Positions 34,990 through 43,512 of a stretch of 64,000 bases of DNA are shown piece after piece. The position numbers and the translations under genes were made by a program. Origin of the DNA: Neobacillus bataviensis LMG 21833 (lineage in GTDB: Bacteria; Bacillota; Bacilli; Bacillales; Cytobacillaceae). Below the pieces are notes generated by a model that saw nothing but the letters and a program-made list of their open reading frames with translations, was not told the origin of the DNA and did no database searches. The DNA is taken from NCBI RefSeq assembly GCF_000307875.1, contig NZ_AJLS01000043.1, positions 34,167-98,166 on the forward strand, given 5' to 3'. The stretch's first letter is position 1, and each line of letters begins with the position of its first letter.

Positions 34990-35032
34990 ATAAAAAAAAA
35001 ACACACAATTTTTCGATTGAAAGATCGTGTGT
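34990..35032 (-). terminator. Terminator after splB
   Basis: On the minus strand ACACACGAT pairs with ATTGTGTGT (one G-T pair) and is followed by ten T. Confidence 0.85.
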
Positions 35033-35057
35033 CATAGCTAATGGTAATTTATACCTC

Positions 35058-36086
35058 TTACGTAAAGTATTCCAATTTGGCATTAGGGAAAAACTTTTCC
35101 ATGTAGGAATAAAGATGACTCTTAATATCCTCTTCTTCCTCTTTCTGATAAATATACTTCCCTATTCCGTACTTACCCCATTTATATCTTCTTGCTGTTT
35201 CATCCAATTCCAATTTTGTCATTGGATAATTTTTTTCAATCACACGCTTCGCCGGCTTGGTAAATCGATGTTGAATAAATTCAAAGGTAATATCGTCCCG
35301 AGCGTCCAGTGGTAATTCTTCATTGAGTCGTTCAAATAAATGATAATAGCCTTCTTCCCAGCCTTCATGAAGGTAAATGGGGGCAACAATGAATCCCAAT
35401 GGATAACCAGCTCTAGCTACTTTTCCTGCTGCTTCGATTCGTTTAGCTAATGGTGAGGTTCCCGGCTCGAAATTTTTTATCACATAATCTGCGTTGACAC
35501 TAAAGCGAAATCTTGTCTTTCCATTATGCTTGGCATCAAGTAGGTGATCTACATAATGAAATTTGGTGACAAAACGCAGCTTCCCTAACTCTGATTTTCC
35601 GAAATGCTCAATGGCCCGTTTTAACGTATGGGTTAGGTGATCAAGGCCGACAATATCGGATGTACAGGATGCTTCAAATCGTGTAATTTCAGGTGCTCTT
35701 TCCTCCATATACTTATCGGCAGCCTCTAAAATATCCTCAACATTGACGTATGTACGAATATAGGGCTTCGATCCCATCGTCGTTTGTAAATAACAATAAT
35801 GACAATGTCCCATACAGCCTGTCGCAAACGGAATGGCATATTCCGCTGAAGGCTTGGATGTATCAAACTTAAGGGTTTTTCTTATCCCCACTACTAGGGT
35901 AGACTTAGCAATTCGATATCTTTGGAAATCCGTTTCTCCAGGAAGGTTTCTAACTTGATTATGTGAGGTAGTATAACGAATTTCCACATCCATTTTTTCA
36001 AATTTCTCCTTCAGTTCCTTTCCAAGCGGATACTCTAATGCGGCTGGTTCAAAGTAAACAAGCTGTGGTGTAAATGGTTTATTCAT
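35058..36086 (-). CDS. splB: Spore photoproduct lyase
   Basis: A 342-residue radical SAM enzyme that reverses the spore photoproduct thymine dimer. The iron-sulfur cluster motif is GCMGHCHYC, i.e. C91-X3-C95-X2-C98, and the hydrogen-donor cysteine is in FEASCTSDIVGLD at C141, the same numbering as the B. subtilis enzyme. SVNADYVIKNFEPGT and APIYLHEGWEEGY are also typical. The ATG follows GGGGAGTACCAC. The splA gene precedes it by 15 bp, so this is a normal splAB operon, expressed in the forespore in relatives. Confidence 0.96.
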   Translation of the reverse strand: MNKPFTPQLVYFEPAALEYPLGKELKEKFEKMDVEIRYTTSHNQVRNLPGETDFQRYRIAKSTLVVGIRKTLKFDTSKPSAEYAIPFATGCMGHCHYCYLQTTMGSKPYIRTYVNVEDILEAADKYMEERAPEITRFEASCTSDIVGLDHLTHTLKRAIEHFGKSELGKLRFVTKFHYVDHLLDAKHNGKTRFRFSVNADYVIKNFEPGTSPLAKRIEAAGKVARAGYPLGFIVAPIYLHEGWEEGYYHLFERLNEELPLDARDDITFEFIQHRFTKPAKRVIEKNYPMTKLELDETARRYKWGKYGIGKYIYQKEEEEDIKSHLYSYMEKFFPNAKLEYFT

Positions 36087-36101
36087 GTGGTACTCCCCAT
36101 T

Positions 36102-36356
36102 CTATTCAAAGCTAAAATACTGTTCATAGACCTCCATAGCTTCAGCCTCACTCTGGTAGACTGCCATATCATTCGTTAATGGGTAATAGGTTTCATATAG
36201 AAATATCGCCAATTCACCAGGATTTTCAGGGTTATTTACAACGGCTGCCGACTGCACATTTGCTACGTCCTGTGTATGGGGATTACGATAAAAAACGTAG
36301 ACAATGTCTCCCGGATTGTAGGAGTGATCATTCTGATTTACTTCCACTACCAGCAC
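36102..36356 (-). CDS. splA: SplA-type regulator of the spl operon
   Basis: An 84-residue small protein with NPGDIVYVFYRNPHTQDVA near the N-terminus and ELAIFLYETYYPLTNDMAVY in the middle, which match SplA. SplA in B. subtilis is a TRAP-like negative regulator of the splAB operon. It lies just before splB with overlapping regulatory space. The start is GTG at 36356 or the next in-frame GTG at 36347; no strong ribosome binding site settles it. No clear sigma-G promoter was seen in the short gap upstream. Confidence 0.85.
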   Translation of the reverse strand: MLVVEVNQNDHSYNPGDIVYVFYRNPHTQDVANVQSAAVVNNPENPGELAIFLYETYYPLTNDMAVYQSEAEAMEVYEQYFSFE

Positions 36357-36382
36357 CGTCCTCTCATTATTGTCTAACCGAA

Positions 36383-36405
36383 AAAAACGCCGCTAAAAGA
36401 GCGTA
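36383..36405 (-). terminator. Terminator after the 52-residue small-protein gene
   Basis: On the minus strand CGCT and AGCG pair around TTTT, and GCGTTTTTTT follows, directly after the stop at 36416. Confidence 0.6.
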
Positions 36406-36415
36406 AAAGTGTTGA

Positions 36416-36574
36416 TTATGAAGAAGGCTTGTCAGTCATATTCGTAAGCCCCTCTGCATTGGGATCAGGTTGACCATAGCCTGTCACTTTTCCTGCATGC
36501 TCCTCATGGTACTTCGATCCTGTACCAGATTGCCCTTTTTGTTTCTCACGGTTACTACGCTGCTGATTAGACAA
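36416..36574 (-). CDS. Small hydrophilic protein, possibly spore-associated
   Basis: A 52-residue very hydrophilic protein: Gln/Ser/Lys-rich start (SNQQRSNREKQKGQSGTG), then KYHEEHAGKVTGYGQPDP and a short tail. It starts at TTG after AAGGAGGTGC, an excellent ribosome binding site, and has its own terminator. I do not recognise the family. The size, composition and position immediately upstream of splA-splB suggest a small spore protein, but it is not a known SASP by sequence. It is absent from longer frame calls because of its size. Confidence 0.6.
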   Translation of the reverse strand: MSNQQRSNREKQKGQSGTGSKYHEEHAGKVTGYGQPDPNAEGLTNMTDKPSS

Positions 36575-36733
36575 TTTAAGCACCTCCTTTGTTCATTAGC
36601 ATTTGTAAGATTTCCGTTGTTATTCGACCATAATAAATATTTACATTTCCAATTTTTCATTGAAATCTAGGTATTTTATTCATTTCCTGGTTAAGAATAG
36701 GTAATGATCTTTAAGTACAGGAGTGAAGTAAAA

Positions 36734-37162
36734 ATGATTCAATTACAAACAGAAATCGAAGGAAAAAGAGCATATTTTGGGGCAGTGCGTGATATCTTTC
36801 ATTCTTTAGGATGTAGTTTTTGCAGTAATTTTGATTATGACCAGGGTAAATTCGACGCATTATTATGGCGTGACGGTGGAGAGTCTATTTATCTAAGAGT
36901 TCCTATTTATGTAGTAGACGGTGCTTTAGATCATTCTAATACCTTGGTTGAGTTTGGAGCACCTTTTGTCATTAAGCATGTCGTCAATATTGGACTAGAT
37001 CATGATGAAAATTCATTTGTTACTGGTACAACTGGACTTGATCAATTTCAAACTCCATTGGATAAAGACGGGTATATTTATGATAAAAGCAGATGGGAAA
37101 AGGCGGGTAAAGAGGCAGTTCAAGAAGTTTTTAGTTCAATCAATGGCTTATTAGTTTCCTAA
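36734..37162 (+). CDS. yugN: YugN-like family protein
   Basis: A 142-residue protein of the YugN-like family. The sequence has FHSLGCSFCSNFDYDQGKFDA near residue 20, a beta-rich middle (GGESIYLRVPIYVVDGALD) and the end TPLDKDGYIYDKSRWEKAGK, a typical pattern. Function is unknown. I choose ATG at 36734 after AGGAGTGAAG; the earlier ATG at 36704 lacks spacing. A stress-type PNPOx-domain gene follows by 50 bp and may share the transcript. Confidence 0.78.
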   Translation: MIQLQTEIEGKRAYFGAVRDIFHSLGCSFCSNFDYDQGKFDALLWRDGGESIYLRVPIYVVDGALDHSNTLVEFGAPFVIKHVVNIGLDHDENSFVTGTTGLDQFQTPLDKDGYIYDKSRWEKAGKEAVQEVFSSINGLLVS

Positions 37163-37213
37163 AGATACCAAATGATTTAAATCAATGGACAAAGCACCAA
37201 AGGAGGAAATTCT

Positions 37214-37642
37214 ATGAGTGATCAAGTACTAAAAGATAAGATTATTAACATCATCTCTAATCACAAAATCGGTATTCTGTCATCAGTTGAAAATAATAAA
37301 CCTCATTCTAGATATATGTCCTTTTATAATCAGGATTTAACGTTATTCACACCAACCAAAAAAGACACGGAAAAAATCAATGAAATTGAAAAAACCCCCT
37401 TCGTCTCTGTATTACTGGGTTACGAAGAGAAAGGGCTTAACGATGCCTATGTCGAAATTCTAGGCACTACTTTTTTGCAGGAAACACAGGCTTTAAAGGA
37501 TCAATTCTGGGAGGAATCTTTTACTAAATGGTTTGAGGGCCCAAATGATCCCAACTATGTACTATTGGAAATTAAGCCGGAAACGATCCGTATCTTAAAT
37601 CTTAACGGTGAACCACCACAAGAAATTTCATTTGAAAACTAA
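37214..37642 (+). CDS. Pyridoxamine-5'-phosphate-oxidase-like general stress protein
   Basis: A 142-residue split-barrel FMN-binding protein of the YdaG/GS26 type. KIGILSSVENNKPHSRYMSFYNQDLTLF marks the first strands and FVSVLLGYEEKGLNDAYVEILGT the core; WFEGPNDPNYVLLEIKPETIRIL is typical for general stress proteins. In B. subtilis such genes belong to the SigB regulon. The ATG has AAAGGAGGAAAT. It may bind FMN or F420-like flavins; the reaction is unknown. Confidence 0.85.
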   Translation: MSDQVLKDKIINIISNHKIGILSSVENNKPHSRYMSFYNQDLTLFTPTKKDTEKINEIEKTPFVSVLLGYEEKGLNDAYVEILGTTFLQETQALKDQFWEESFTKWFEGPNDPNYVLLEIKPETIRILNLNGEPPQEISFEN

Positions 37643-37656
37643 GCAACATAAATCTT

Positions 37657-37692
37657 GGCTCTTCGGTCTCATCTTAAGTAAAACGAAGAGCC
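37657..37692. repeat. Inverted repeat at the convergent end of uvsE
   Basis: GGCTCTTCG and CGAAGAGCC form a perfect 9-bp stem with an 18-nt loop that holds the stop codon of the first UvsE gene. There is no T run on either side, so terminator function is doubtful. Confidence 0.5.
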
Positions 37693-38634
37693 ATCAATGA
37701 TTTCCACGTCATTTCTCTTTTTTATTTCTTCCATTAATTGAAACAGGGCTTCATCTTTTCTCTTGGCCTCAATCATACAATCAATTTGTGGAACGCTGCC
37801 CTTAATTCCTGTTAGGAACTGAAAGAACATCTCCACGTCCACAAAATCTGCATGATGGCGAAAAGCTTTTTGGCTTTTTGGACTGGAAATATGCATTTTT
37901 ATTGGTAATGATGAATTCCTCCAAGTTTGGATGACGCGACCCCACTGATCTTCCCAATTGGCATTTCGATGATAGGCCAGGTGATGGTGATAATCGAACA
38001 CAAGTGGAATATCCAGTTTCTCACACAAGTAAAGCGTATCCTCTAGGGTAAATGATGTATCGTCATTTTCAAGCATAATCATTTTTTGAATTGATCTTGG
38101 AACTACCATCCAATTATCGACAAACCGTTCTAGTGATGTTTCTGTCTCTTTATAATTTCCTCCTACATGCATCACACACCGGTGGGTTTGATCAATCCCC
38201 ATCCCCTTAAATAATAAATAATGCATCTTCAACGTTTGAATTGAGTTTTTTAAAACATCTTTCTTCATCGAGTTGATAAGAACAAAGTGATCAGGATGGA
38301 AATCAATTCTTATTTCGTGTTCTTTGGCAAAATCACCAACTTCCCTCAGCTGGTTTTTCAAAGGCTTTAAATAATTCCAATCAAGTAGTTCTTCATGGTT
38401 GGCCAGTGGGATAAGTCGAGAAGTTAATCGATAAAAATGAATGTCCGATGCAGCATTATGCTTTAAAATTCTGAGTGTATGTTGTAAATTCGACAGCGAA
38501 ATCCGTTCCAATTTCCGAATCGCTGCCACGCGATCATCAATTTTCTGGAATTGGGCAAAGGTCATGGTTTGGGAAGGTGAAGCGTTTTTTAACTCCTTAC
38601 TCATGGCTACATATCCTAATCGTACGATGGTCAT
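37669..38634 (-). CDS. uvsE: UV-damage endonuclease UvsE-type, second copy in tandem
   Basis: A 321-residue TIM-barrel UvdE/UvsE protein. Conserved segments are present: VRLGYVAM at the start, FHPDHFVLINS, MHVGGNYKETETSLERF, MLENDDTSFTLEDTL, FDYHHHLAYH, KMHISSPKSQKAF and MIEAKRKDEA, which supply the metal ligands. UvsE nicks 5' to pyrimidine dimers and other lesions. The ATG follows GAGGTAAATAA. It lies 30 bp behind a second, clearly different homologue (38664-39608). The two are about one-third identical by eye and both look intact. Confidence 0.9.
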   Translation of the reverse strand: MTIVRLGYVAMSKELKNASPSQTMTFAQFQKIDDRVAAIRKLERISLSNLQHTLRILKHNAASDIHFYRLTSRLIPLANHEELLDWNYLKPLKNQLREVGDFAKEHEIRIDFHPDHFVLINSMKKDVLKNSIQTLKMHYLLFKGMGIDQTHRCVMHVGGNYKETETSLERFVDNWMVVPRSIQKMIMLENDDTSFTLEDTLYLCEKLDIPLVFDYHHHLAYHRNANWEDQWGRVIQTWRNSSLPIKMHISSPKSQKAFRHHADFVDVEMFFQFLTGIKGSVPQIDCMIEAKRKDEALFQLMEEIKKRNDVEIIDGSSFYLR

Positions 38635-38663
38635 TTATTTACCTCATTCCCCGGTCTTTTTAA

Positions 38664-39608
38664 TTACCATTCCACCTCACCGCCAGATAGCCGTTTGACT
38701 CCTCGAATAGAGGCGATTTCTTCGATAAGCTGCAACATCGACAGGTTTTTCTGCTTCGCTTCAATCATAATGTCAAAGTCTTGATTTAGATCCTTTGCTA
38801 TTTTCAAAAATGGAAGAATGAAATCCAAAGAGACATAATCGGCATGTGAACGATAGGCTTGATCTGACTTTGGTGAAGAAATATGGACCTTTGGAATCGT
38901 ATTCCATGTGTTAAAGATCCGTTGTAAAAAAAGGGAAAGGTTAACTTCCCCTTGATTCGCCATATAGTGATGATAATCAAGAATCATTGGAATCTTTTCT
39001 TTTTCACATGTAACCAAGGTTTCTTCAACATTATAGGTCTTATCATCATTTTCCAGTGTCATATGCGTTTTTATTTCACTTGGTAAGTTTTTTATATTCT
39101 GATGGAATCGTTTTAAAGACGTCTCTTTATCTCCATAAGCACCGCCAATATGAATATTGATGATTCCTCTTTCCAGTGCATTCATTGCTTCGAGCATCTT
39201 AAAATGGAATTCCATATCCTTGACTGCATTCAAAGTCACTTCCGCACGGGGGCTTGTGAAAAGTGTAAATTGATTAGGATGAAAGCTCGGCCGAATTCGA
39301 AATTGGCGGATCAATTGTCCAAGCTCTTCCCATTCATTTTTGAAAGGAGTTACGAAATCCCACTTCACTTCTGGATGGGTGGCCAAGGGGACAAGTGAGC
39401 TTGAAAACCGATATAATTTGATTTCGTGCGCAATATTATAATGCAAAATTCTTTTAGTATGGTGTAAATTTAGCGCTGTTACCGCTTTGAGCTTTTCCAT
39501 TCGCTCGTCTTTAGGAAGGGCTGAATACCGGGCAAAGGTTAAAGCTTTTGAAGGGCTGGCATCCCATAAACCTAGGGCATTCGCCACATAACCAAAACGG
39601 ATTCTCAT
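38664..39608 (-). CDS. uvsE: UV-damage endonuclease UvsE-type, first copy in tandem
   Basis: A 314-residue UvdE/UvsE protein with the full motif set: MRIRFGYVANALGLWDASPSK, SFHPNQFTLFTSPRAEV, NIHIGGAYGDKETSLKRFHQ, MTLENDDKTYNVEETL, DYHHYMANQGEV, VHISSPKSDQAYRSHADYV and MIEAKQKNLSML. This copy looks closer to canonical B. subtilis UvsE (YwjD). ATG follows AAGGGGAACAAAG. The pair sits next to the splAB operon, so the region concentrates UV-repair enzymes. Confidence 0.9.
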   Translation of the reverse strand: MRIRFGYVANALGLWDASPSKALTFARYSALPKDERMEKLKAVTALNLHHTKRILHYNIAHEIKLYRFSSSLVPLATHPEVKWDFVTPFKNEWEELGQLIRQFRIRPSFHPNQFTLFTSPRAEVTLNAVKDMEFHFKMLEAMNALERGIINIHIGGAYGDKETSLKRFHQNIKNLPSEIKTHMTLENDDKTYNVEETLVTCEKEKIPMILDYHHYMANQGEVNLSLFLQRIFNTWNTIPKVHISSPKSDQAYRSHADYVSLDFILPFLKIAKDLNQDFDIMIEAKQKNLSMLQLIEEIASIRGVKRLSGGEVEW

Positions 39609-39662
39609 CTTTGTTCCCCTTAAATGATATTTACTATAAAATGTTGATTTGTATAAAGATAA

Positions 39663-40703
39663 TCAAACCCTGTCAAAAGCTTTTGGCGGTGATTCCATCC
39701 ACCCTTTTTCAATTAAGATATTTGCCCCATCATCGACAAATAAGCCAATGTTTATGAGCGTTCTTCCATATAACATTGCTATGTCTCTTCTACCATTTAC
39801 CGCTAATGAGTTTCCAAACGACCTAATCTTCATGGAGAACATGTCCACTTTATGAAATAACATGATTTTATCGGAAAACGGTGGGTATGTAGACGTTGTT
39901 ACTAAATGGTCTATGTAGGACGGAGTGGGTAAGTTTTCTATTTGAAGTTTTTCCATATATTGCTTTACTGATTTCTCGGTCATATCCAAACCCCGTTTAA
40001 ACAAATCCTTTATCTTTTCGTCCTTAACTGTCTGGTGAAATCCCAATAATAATGCCTTACTCGTTGCGTTGTTCTCAATGTTATCGTAAAGGTGTGTAAT
40101 TTCTAATGCATGTAATGGCCTAATACCGCCTACAAAACCTTTTAAATAACTTTGATTTTTAATAAAATCATTTCCGTTTGGTGTAGGGATAATAGGGGGT
40201 TTTGCAATTAACTTTTTTTCAAATAAAACATTATTAATCTGCCCTAAAAGGATGGTAGCGCATTGATTGCAATAAACAAAAAATTCCCTAATATCCTCCC
40301 TCATTACTAATGGAACTGCTACTGCATAAAGGCTAAGACCTGCTTTTGCCGCATATTTTAAATAATGCACGTAGAAATCATCCTCAAATAAACGAGGGGC
40401 ACCAAGATTTACATCCTCTTCAGTCAAACCTAAAGGTATTGGGAAATTACCTTTCTTAAAAAATCCTTCGATCCTCTGCATAAAGTCTTTAGATAAGGCT
40501 AAACCATTTTCTAATAGCGTCTGAATATATTGATCCTCACAATGTTGGAGAAAATAACTTAAAATCTGGCTGGACATACTGTTTCCAACATATGTAACCC
40601 ATAGTTTCCCCATTTCTATGGATGTCAAAGGTTGAGTTTCATCTAATTCTTTGGTGCTTAAATTAATTGGTTTTATTATCTCCATTGGGTTGATAATATC
40701 CAT
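39663..40703 (-). CDS. DUF3231-family protein, two-domain
   Basis: A 346-residue protein with two DUF3231 repeats: the first at about residues 25-160 (PLTSIEMGKLWVTYVGNSMSSQI) and the second at about 200-340 (GGIRPLHALEITHLYDNIENNATSKALLLGFHQTVKD). Each is a helical bundle of the ferritin-like type. Function is unknown. I choose ATG at 40703, 7 nt after GAGGAG; the frame is open upstream into the permease gene, but with no ribosome binding site. It follows the amino-acid permease by 60 bp and is likely co-transcribed with it. Confidence 0.82.
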   Translation of the reverse strand: MDIINPMEIIKPINLSTKELDETQPLTSIEMGKLWVTYVGNSMSSQILSYFLQHCEDQYIQTLLENGLALSKDFMQRIEGFFKKGNFPIPLGLTEEDVNLGAPRLFEDDFYVHYLKYAAKAGLSLYAVAVPLVMREDIREFFVYCNQCATILLGQINNVLFEKKLIAKPPIIPTPNGNDFIKNQSYLKGFVGGIRPLHALEITHLYDNIENNATSKALLLGFHQTVKDEKIKDLFKRGLDMTEKSVKQYMEKLQIENLPTPSYIDHLVTTSTYPPFSDKIMLFHKVDMFSMKIRSFGNSLAVNGRRDIAMLYGRTLINIGLFVDDGANILIEKGWMESPPKAFDRV

Positions 40704-40762
40704 CAGTAATCTCCTCAATTCGTATTTGAGTTTAGGATTTCCACTTAGATATTCTTGTATTC

Positions 40763-42127
40763 CTAACCTAGTTGACTTTCCTTTTTCCATACCTTAATTT
40801 GCATGATAAATGCAATTAATCCAATAATCGCGGCTACTAATAAACTGACAAATAGACCCATACGAATACTCTTTTCCATTAATGTACCACTTACTGCAGC
40901 TAGTATAAGAGCTAATCCTAAGAAAGCTAGCATTTTCCCTCCTAGCTTGATTTCCAAAATATGCAGAGCAGAAATGATAATAAAGGACCAGTTGAAGAGA
41001 ATTAAAATGCCTGCTGCTGTGGTAATGTACTCATAAATCTTACCTGGCAGCAGCAATGCAGTGACAATTGATGCAATTAATCCAAGTGTGGCCAGTCCTA
41101 AGGATGGAAGTGGTAGTTCTTTAAACTTCTTTAGCTTTTTGGAAAACAAGGATGGTGCATCACCGCCTTCCGCTAGAGTCACAAGAAGTGTAGTTACCCC
41201 AAATAAAGAAGCAGTCATAGTTGAAAATCCGGCTAAAATAATAGCCGCATTAAATACATGCGGAAAAAAGGCAAAATGATATTTATCCAATGCCGTGACA
41301 AAGGGGCTTTCCTTTTCAGTAAATGCTCCATGTGCAGCCATATAGACTGCAAGCCCTATTGAAATCACATAAATGATGACTAAAATAATCAACATGATAA
41401 TTCCGGCTTTAGGCGCATCCTCTTTCTTTTTTAGCCTCATCGCCATGAGACCAATAACTTCAATTCCTCCGTATGCATAAAATGCATAGATTAAAGAGGA
41501 CCAAAACCCTTTGTACCCTTCCGGAAAAAGTTCTTTTGTTGAATGAGGAAAACCAGGGTGTTTCACACCCCCATGGATCCAGCCAAACACGGCAGCACCA
41601 GCTATAATAATAAACATGACGATAGCGGCTGTTTTAATGATGGCTAATACATTTTCTACTTTATCAAAACCTTTATTACCTGTTAGAACAACAATAATAG
41701 ATAGAATCGCATACCCCGTCGCAAATAGCCAAAGAGGAACATTCGGAAACCAAAATCTTGATAGAATTGAAAGTGCAGTCAGTTGGCTCCCCATTATCAA
41801 GATATTGGAGCACCAATAATTCCAGCCGCAGCTAAATCCAGCCCATCGACCAAATGCTTTATTTGCATAGTAGCAAAACGAACCATCTTGAGGATCCTCA
41901 GCCGTCATCTTAGCTAATAAATTATAAACAACGTACGTCCCTAAGGCAGCTAAAATAAAGGAAAAGACAATAGAGGGGCCTGTTACTTTTATACCAATCG
42001 TTGACCCAAGAAAAAAACCAGTTCCAATCGTACAGCCAATCCCAATTAATGACAACTGCCACCAGCTTAAATTTCCTTTCTCACCACCCTTACTCTTCCC
42101 GCCAGCCTTTGGAATAAAAAAATCCAT
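40763..42127 (-). CDS. APC-family amino acid permease
   Basis: A 454-residue permease with 12 helices. Typical motifs: SLIGIGCTIGTGFFLGSTIGIKVTGPSIVFSF in helix 1 (only the IGxGIG-like core is diagnostic), FCYYANKAFGRWAGFSCGW, and SLIYAFYAYGGIEVIGLMAMRLKK in helix 6. It resembles Bacillus amino-acid transporters such as YvbW or GabP. ATG follows AAGGGGAGTTTATTAC. The DUF3231 protein is encoded next, and DUF3231 genes are seen near permeases only here in the window, so a functional link is speculative. Confidence 0.88.
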   Translation of the reverse strand: MDFFIPKAGGKSKGGEKGNLSWWQLSLIGIGCTIGTGFFLGSTIGIKVTGPSIVFSFILAALGTYVVYNLLAKMTAEDPQDGSFCYYANKAFGRWAGFSCGWNYWCSNILIMGSQLTALSILSRFWFPNVPLWLFATGYAILSIIVVLTGNKGFDKVENVLAIIKTAAIVMFIIIAGAAVFGWIHGGVKHPGFPHSTKELFPEGYKGFWSSLIYAFYAYGGIEVIGLMAMRLKKKEDAPKAGIIMLIILVIIYVISIGLAVYMAAHGAFTEKESPFVTALDKYHFAFFPHVFNAAIILAGFSTMTASLFGVTTLLVTLAEGGDAPSLFSKKLKKFKELPLPSLGLATLGLIASIVTALLLPGKIYEYITTAAGILILFNWSFIIISALHILEIKLGGKMLAFLGLALILAAVSGTLMEKSIRMGLFVSLLVAAIIGLIAFIMQIKVWKKESQLG

Positions 42128-42215
42128 GTAATAAACTCCCCTTATGTAGTAATCCTGTAAAAAATACTCTTCAGCTTGCTCGTATACTTAAGTTATTATT
42201 TACACCCATAGTTAG

Positions 42216-42637
42216 TTAGATGCCATGAAAAAAAAACCAAAGTGTCTCCCAGTCCCACTGATCAACAAATATGGAGTGCTGATTGTCTAAATCTTCATCT
42301 CTTCTAATAGCATTCATATCTATATAAAGTCCTTCATTAACAGGAAATCCATACCGTGCAAGCGCCATCCGTTTCCACTTTGCCAAAGATTGAACTACTT
42401 CCATTTGGAATGTTGGACATCTCGTGCATGAAAAGATACAATCCGTTCCACCCCATTTAAGTTGTCGTTAATTCCACTGCCAGATTTTAAAAGGATAGGT
42501 GCTGATACTCTAATTAAATTTAGGGCATCGGCTAAACTCTTTTCAAAAAAATCCTTAATTTGCTTAATGGCCTTCTCTGTTTGGATAATATTTAAACCTG
42601 ATTGATATACCTGTGGAATAATAAAGGACTTGGTCAT
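42216..42637 (-). pseudogene. asnA: Truncated and frameshifted aspartate-ammonia ligase gene (asnA)
   Basis: The first part, from ATG 42637, reads as AsnA: MTKSFIIPQVYQSGLNIIQT, then IKDFFEKSLADALNLIRVSAP and [19 protein letters not shown] single-base shift near 42400 moves the frame, and the second part continues as [35 protein letters not shown] and FVDQWDWE. There the homology stops; AsnA should go on for almost 200 more residues. So about 55-60% of the gene is deleted. It cannot make a working asparagine synthetase. Confidence 0.9.
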
Positions 42638-42723
42638 GAAATAATATACCTCCAATTACTACGCACGTTTCTTTTTACCTGGATAACCTATGACTGGATA
42701 TTTGAATTTGCCCTAAACAAATG

Positions 42724-42793
42724 CCTATATATAGGAGTGGGAAGGATTTCCCACAATTTGATAACTTAAATCCACTCCCAGAATTTTTTTTTG
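42724..42793 (+). promoter_or_regulatory. Attenuator-like structure and operator-like palindrome before the LysE-type gene
   Basis: CCTATATATAGG (42724-42735) is a perfect 12-bp palindrome. On the plus strand GGAGTGG (42734) can pair with CCACTCC (42772) to form a terminator followed by a run of nine T, but GTGGG/CCCAC inside offers a competing hairpin. A second GGAGTGG at 42844 is the probable ribosome binding site of the exporter and is also complementary to CCACTCC. This points to conditional control, though a TTGAAT-N18-TATATA promoter in the same place could start transcripts too late for the first stem. Confidence 0.5.
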
Positions 42794-42861
42794 GACATGA
42801 GTCTAAACTTTCTTCATAAAATGTATAAGTTAGGTAATCAATTGGAGTGGAGTGATCTTTT

Positions 42862-43494
42862 TTGAGTATAAGCATTTTAATTAGCTACATTATTTTGGGT
42901 TTTACATTAGCAGCTCCGATTGGGCCCGTTAATTCTGCCCGCTTAGATAAAGGGATTAAAAATGGTTTTTGGCACGCCTGGATTGTTGGTGTTGGTTCTA
43001 TGATTGCAGATGGATGCTTTATGTTGCTGGTTTATCTAGGAATGGTTCAATTTCTAGATATTCCTATTTTTCAAATCTTTCTCTGGCTATTTGGGGGATT
43101 TGTTCTCATTTATTCCGGAGTAGAGAGTATAAAAAACTCCAATACTATTACCTTAAATTACAGCAGAAAAAAGGAGTCCATATTTAAGTGCTTTCTAACA
43201 GGATTTATCCTCTCTATTTCAAGTCCATTGTCCATTTTATTCTGGTTAGGGATCTATGGCTCTGTTTTAGCCAAGACCATCCAAACGAATGGTACCGAAA
43301 TGCTCTTGTTATATAGCAGTATGATTTTTCTTGGTCTGACTTTTTGGGATATATTTGTTGCCGCGCTTACCTCAGGGTTTCGAAAACTTCTAAACGTTAA
43401 AAGTCTAATCGCAATATCCATTGTTTCCGGGGTTTCATTAATCGTGTTTGGATTATATTTTGGATATCAGGGGATTTATGCTCTTTGGAGTTAA
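42862..43494 (+). CDS. LysE/RhtB-family exporter
   Basis: A 210-residue protein with six helices. The signature FTLAAPIGPVNSARLDKGIKNG near residue 20 and GVGSMIADGCFMLLVYLG are typical of LysE-type amino acid exporters; GFILSISSPLSILFWLGIYG is the second half signature. Substrates in relatives are basic or small neutral amino acids or homoserine. The start is TTG at 42862 behind GGAGTGGAGTG. The gene is intact although its neighbours on both sides are decayed. Leader region with competing hairpins lies just upstream. Confidence 0.85.
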   Translation: MSISILISYIILGFTLAAPIGPVNSARLDKGIKNGFWHAWIVGVGSMIADGCFMLLVYLGMVQFLDIPIFQIFLWLFGGFVLIYSGVESIKNSNTITLNYSRKKESIFKCFLTGFILSISSPLSILFWLGIYGSVLAKTIQTNGTEMLLLYSSMIFLGLTFWDIFVAALTSGFRKLLNVKSLIAISIVSGVSLIVFGLYFGYQGIYALWS

Positions 43495-43512
43495 ACCATT
43501 TAGGAGGAAAAT

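Noticed and set aside
34841..35000. Possible yybP-ykoY manganese riboswitch before terC
   Set aside because: The conserved core sequence and the needed stem pairs are not present in the short upstream region.
42640..42720. T-box leader for asnA on the minus strand
   Set aside because: No AGGGTGG-type T-box sequence was found; the hairpins fit better with the plus-strand exporter.
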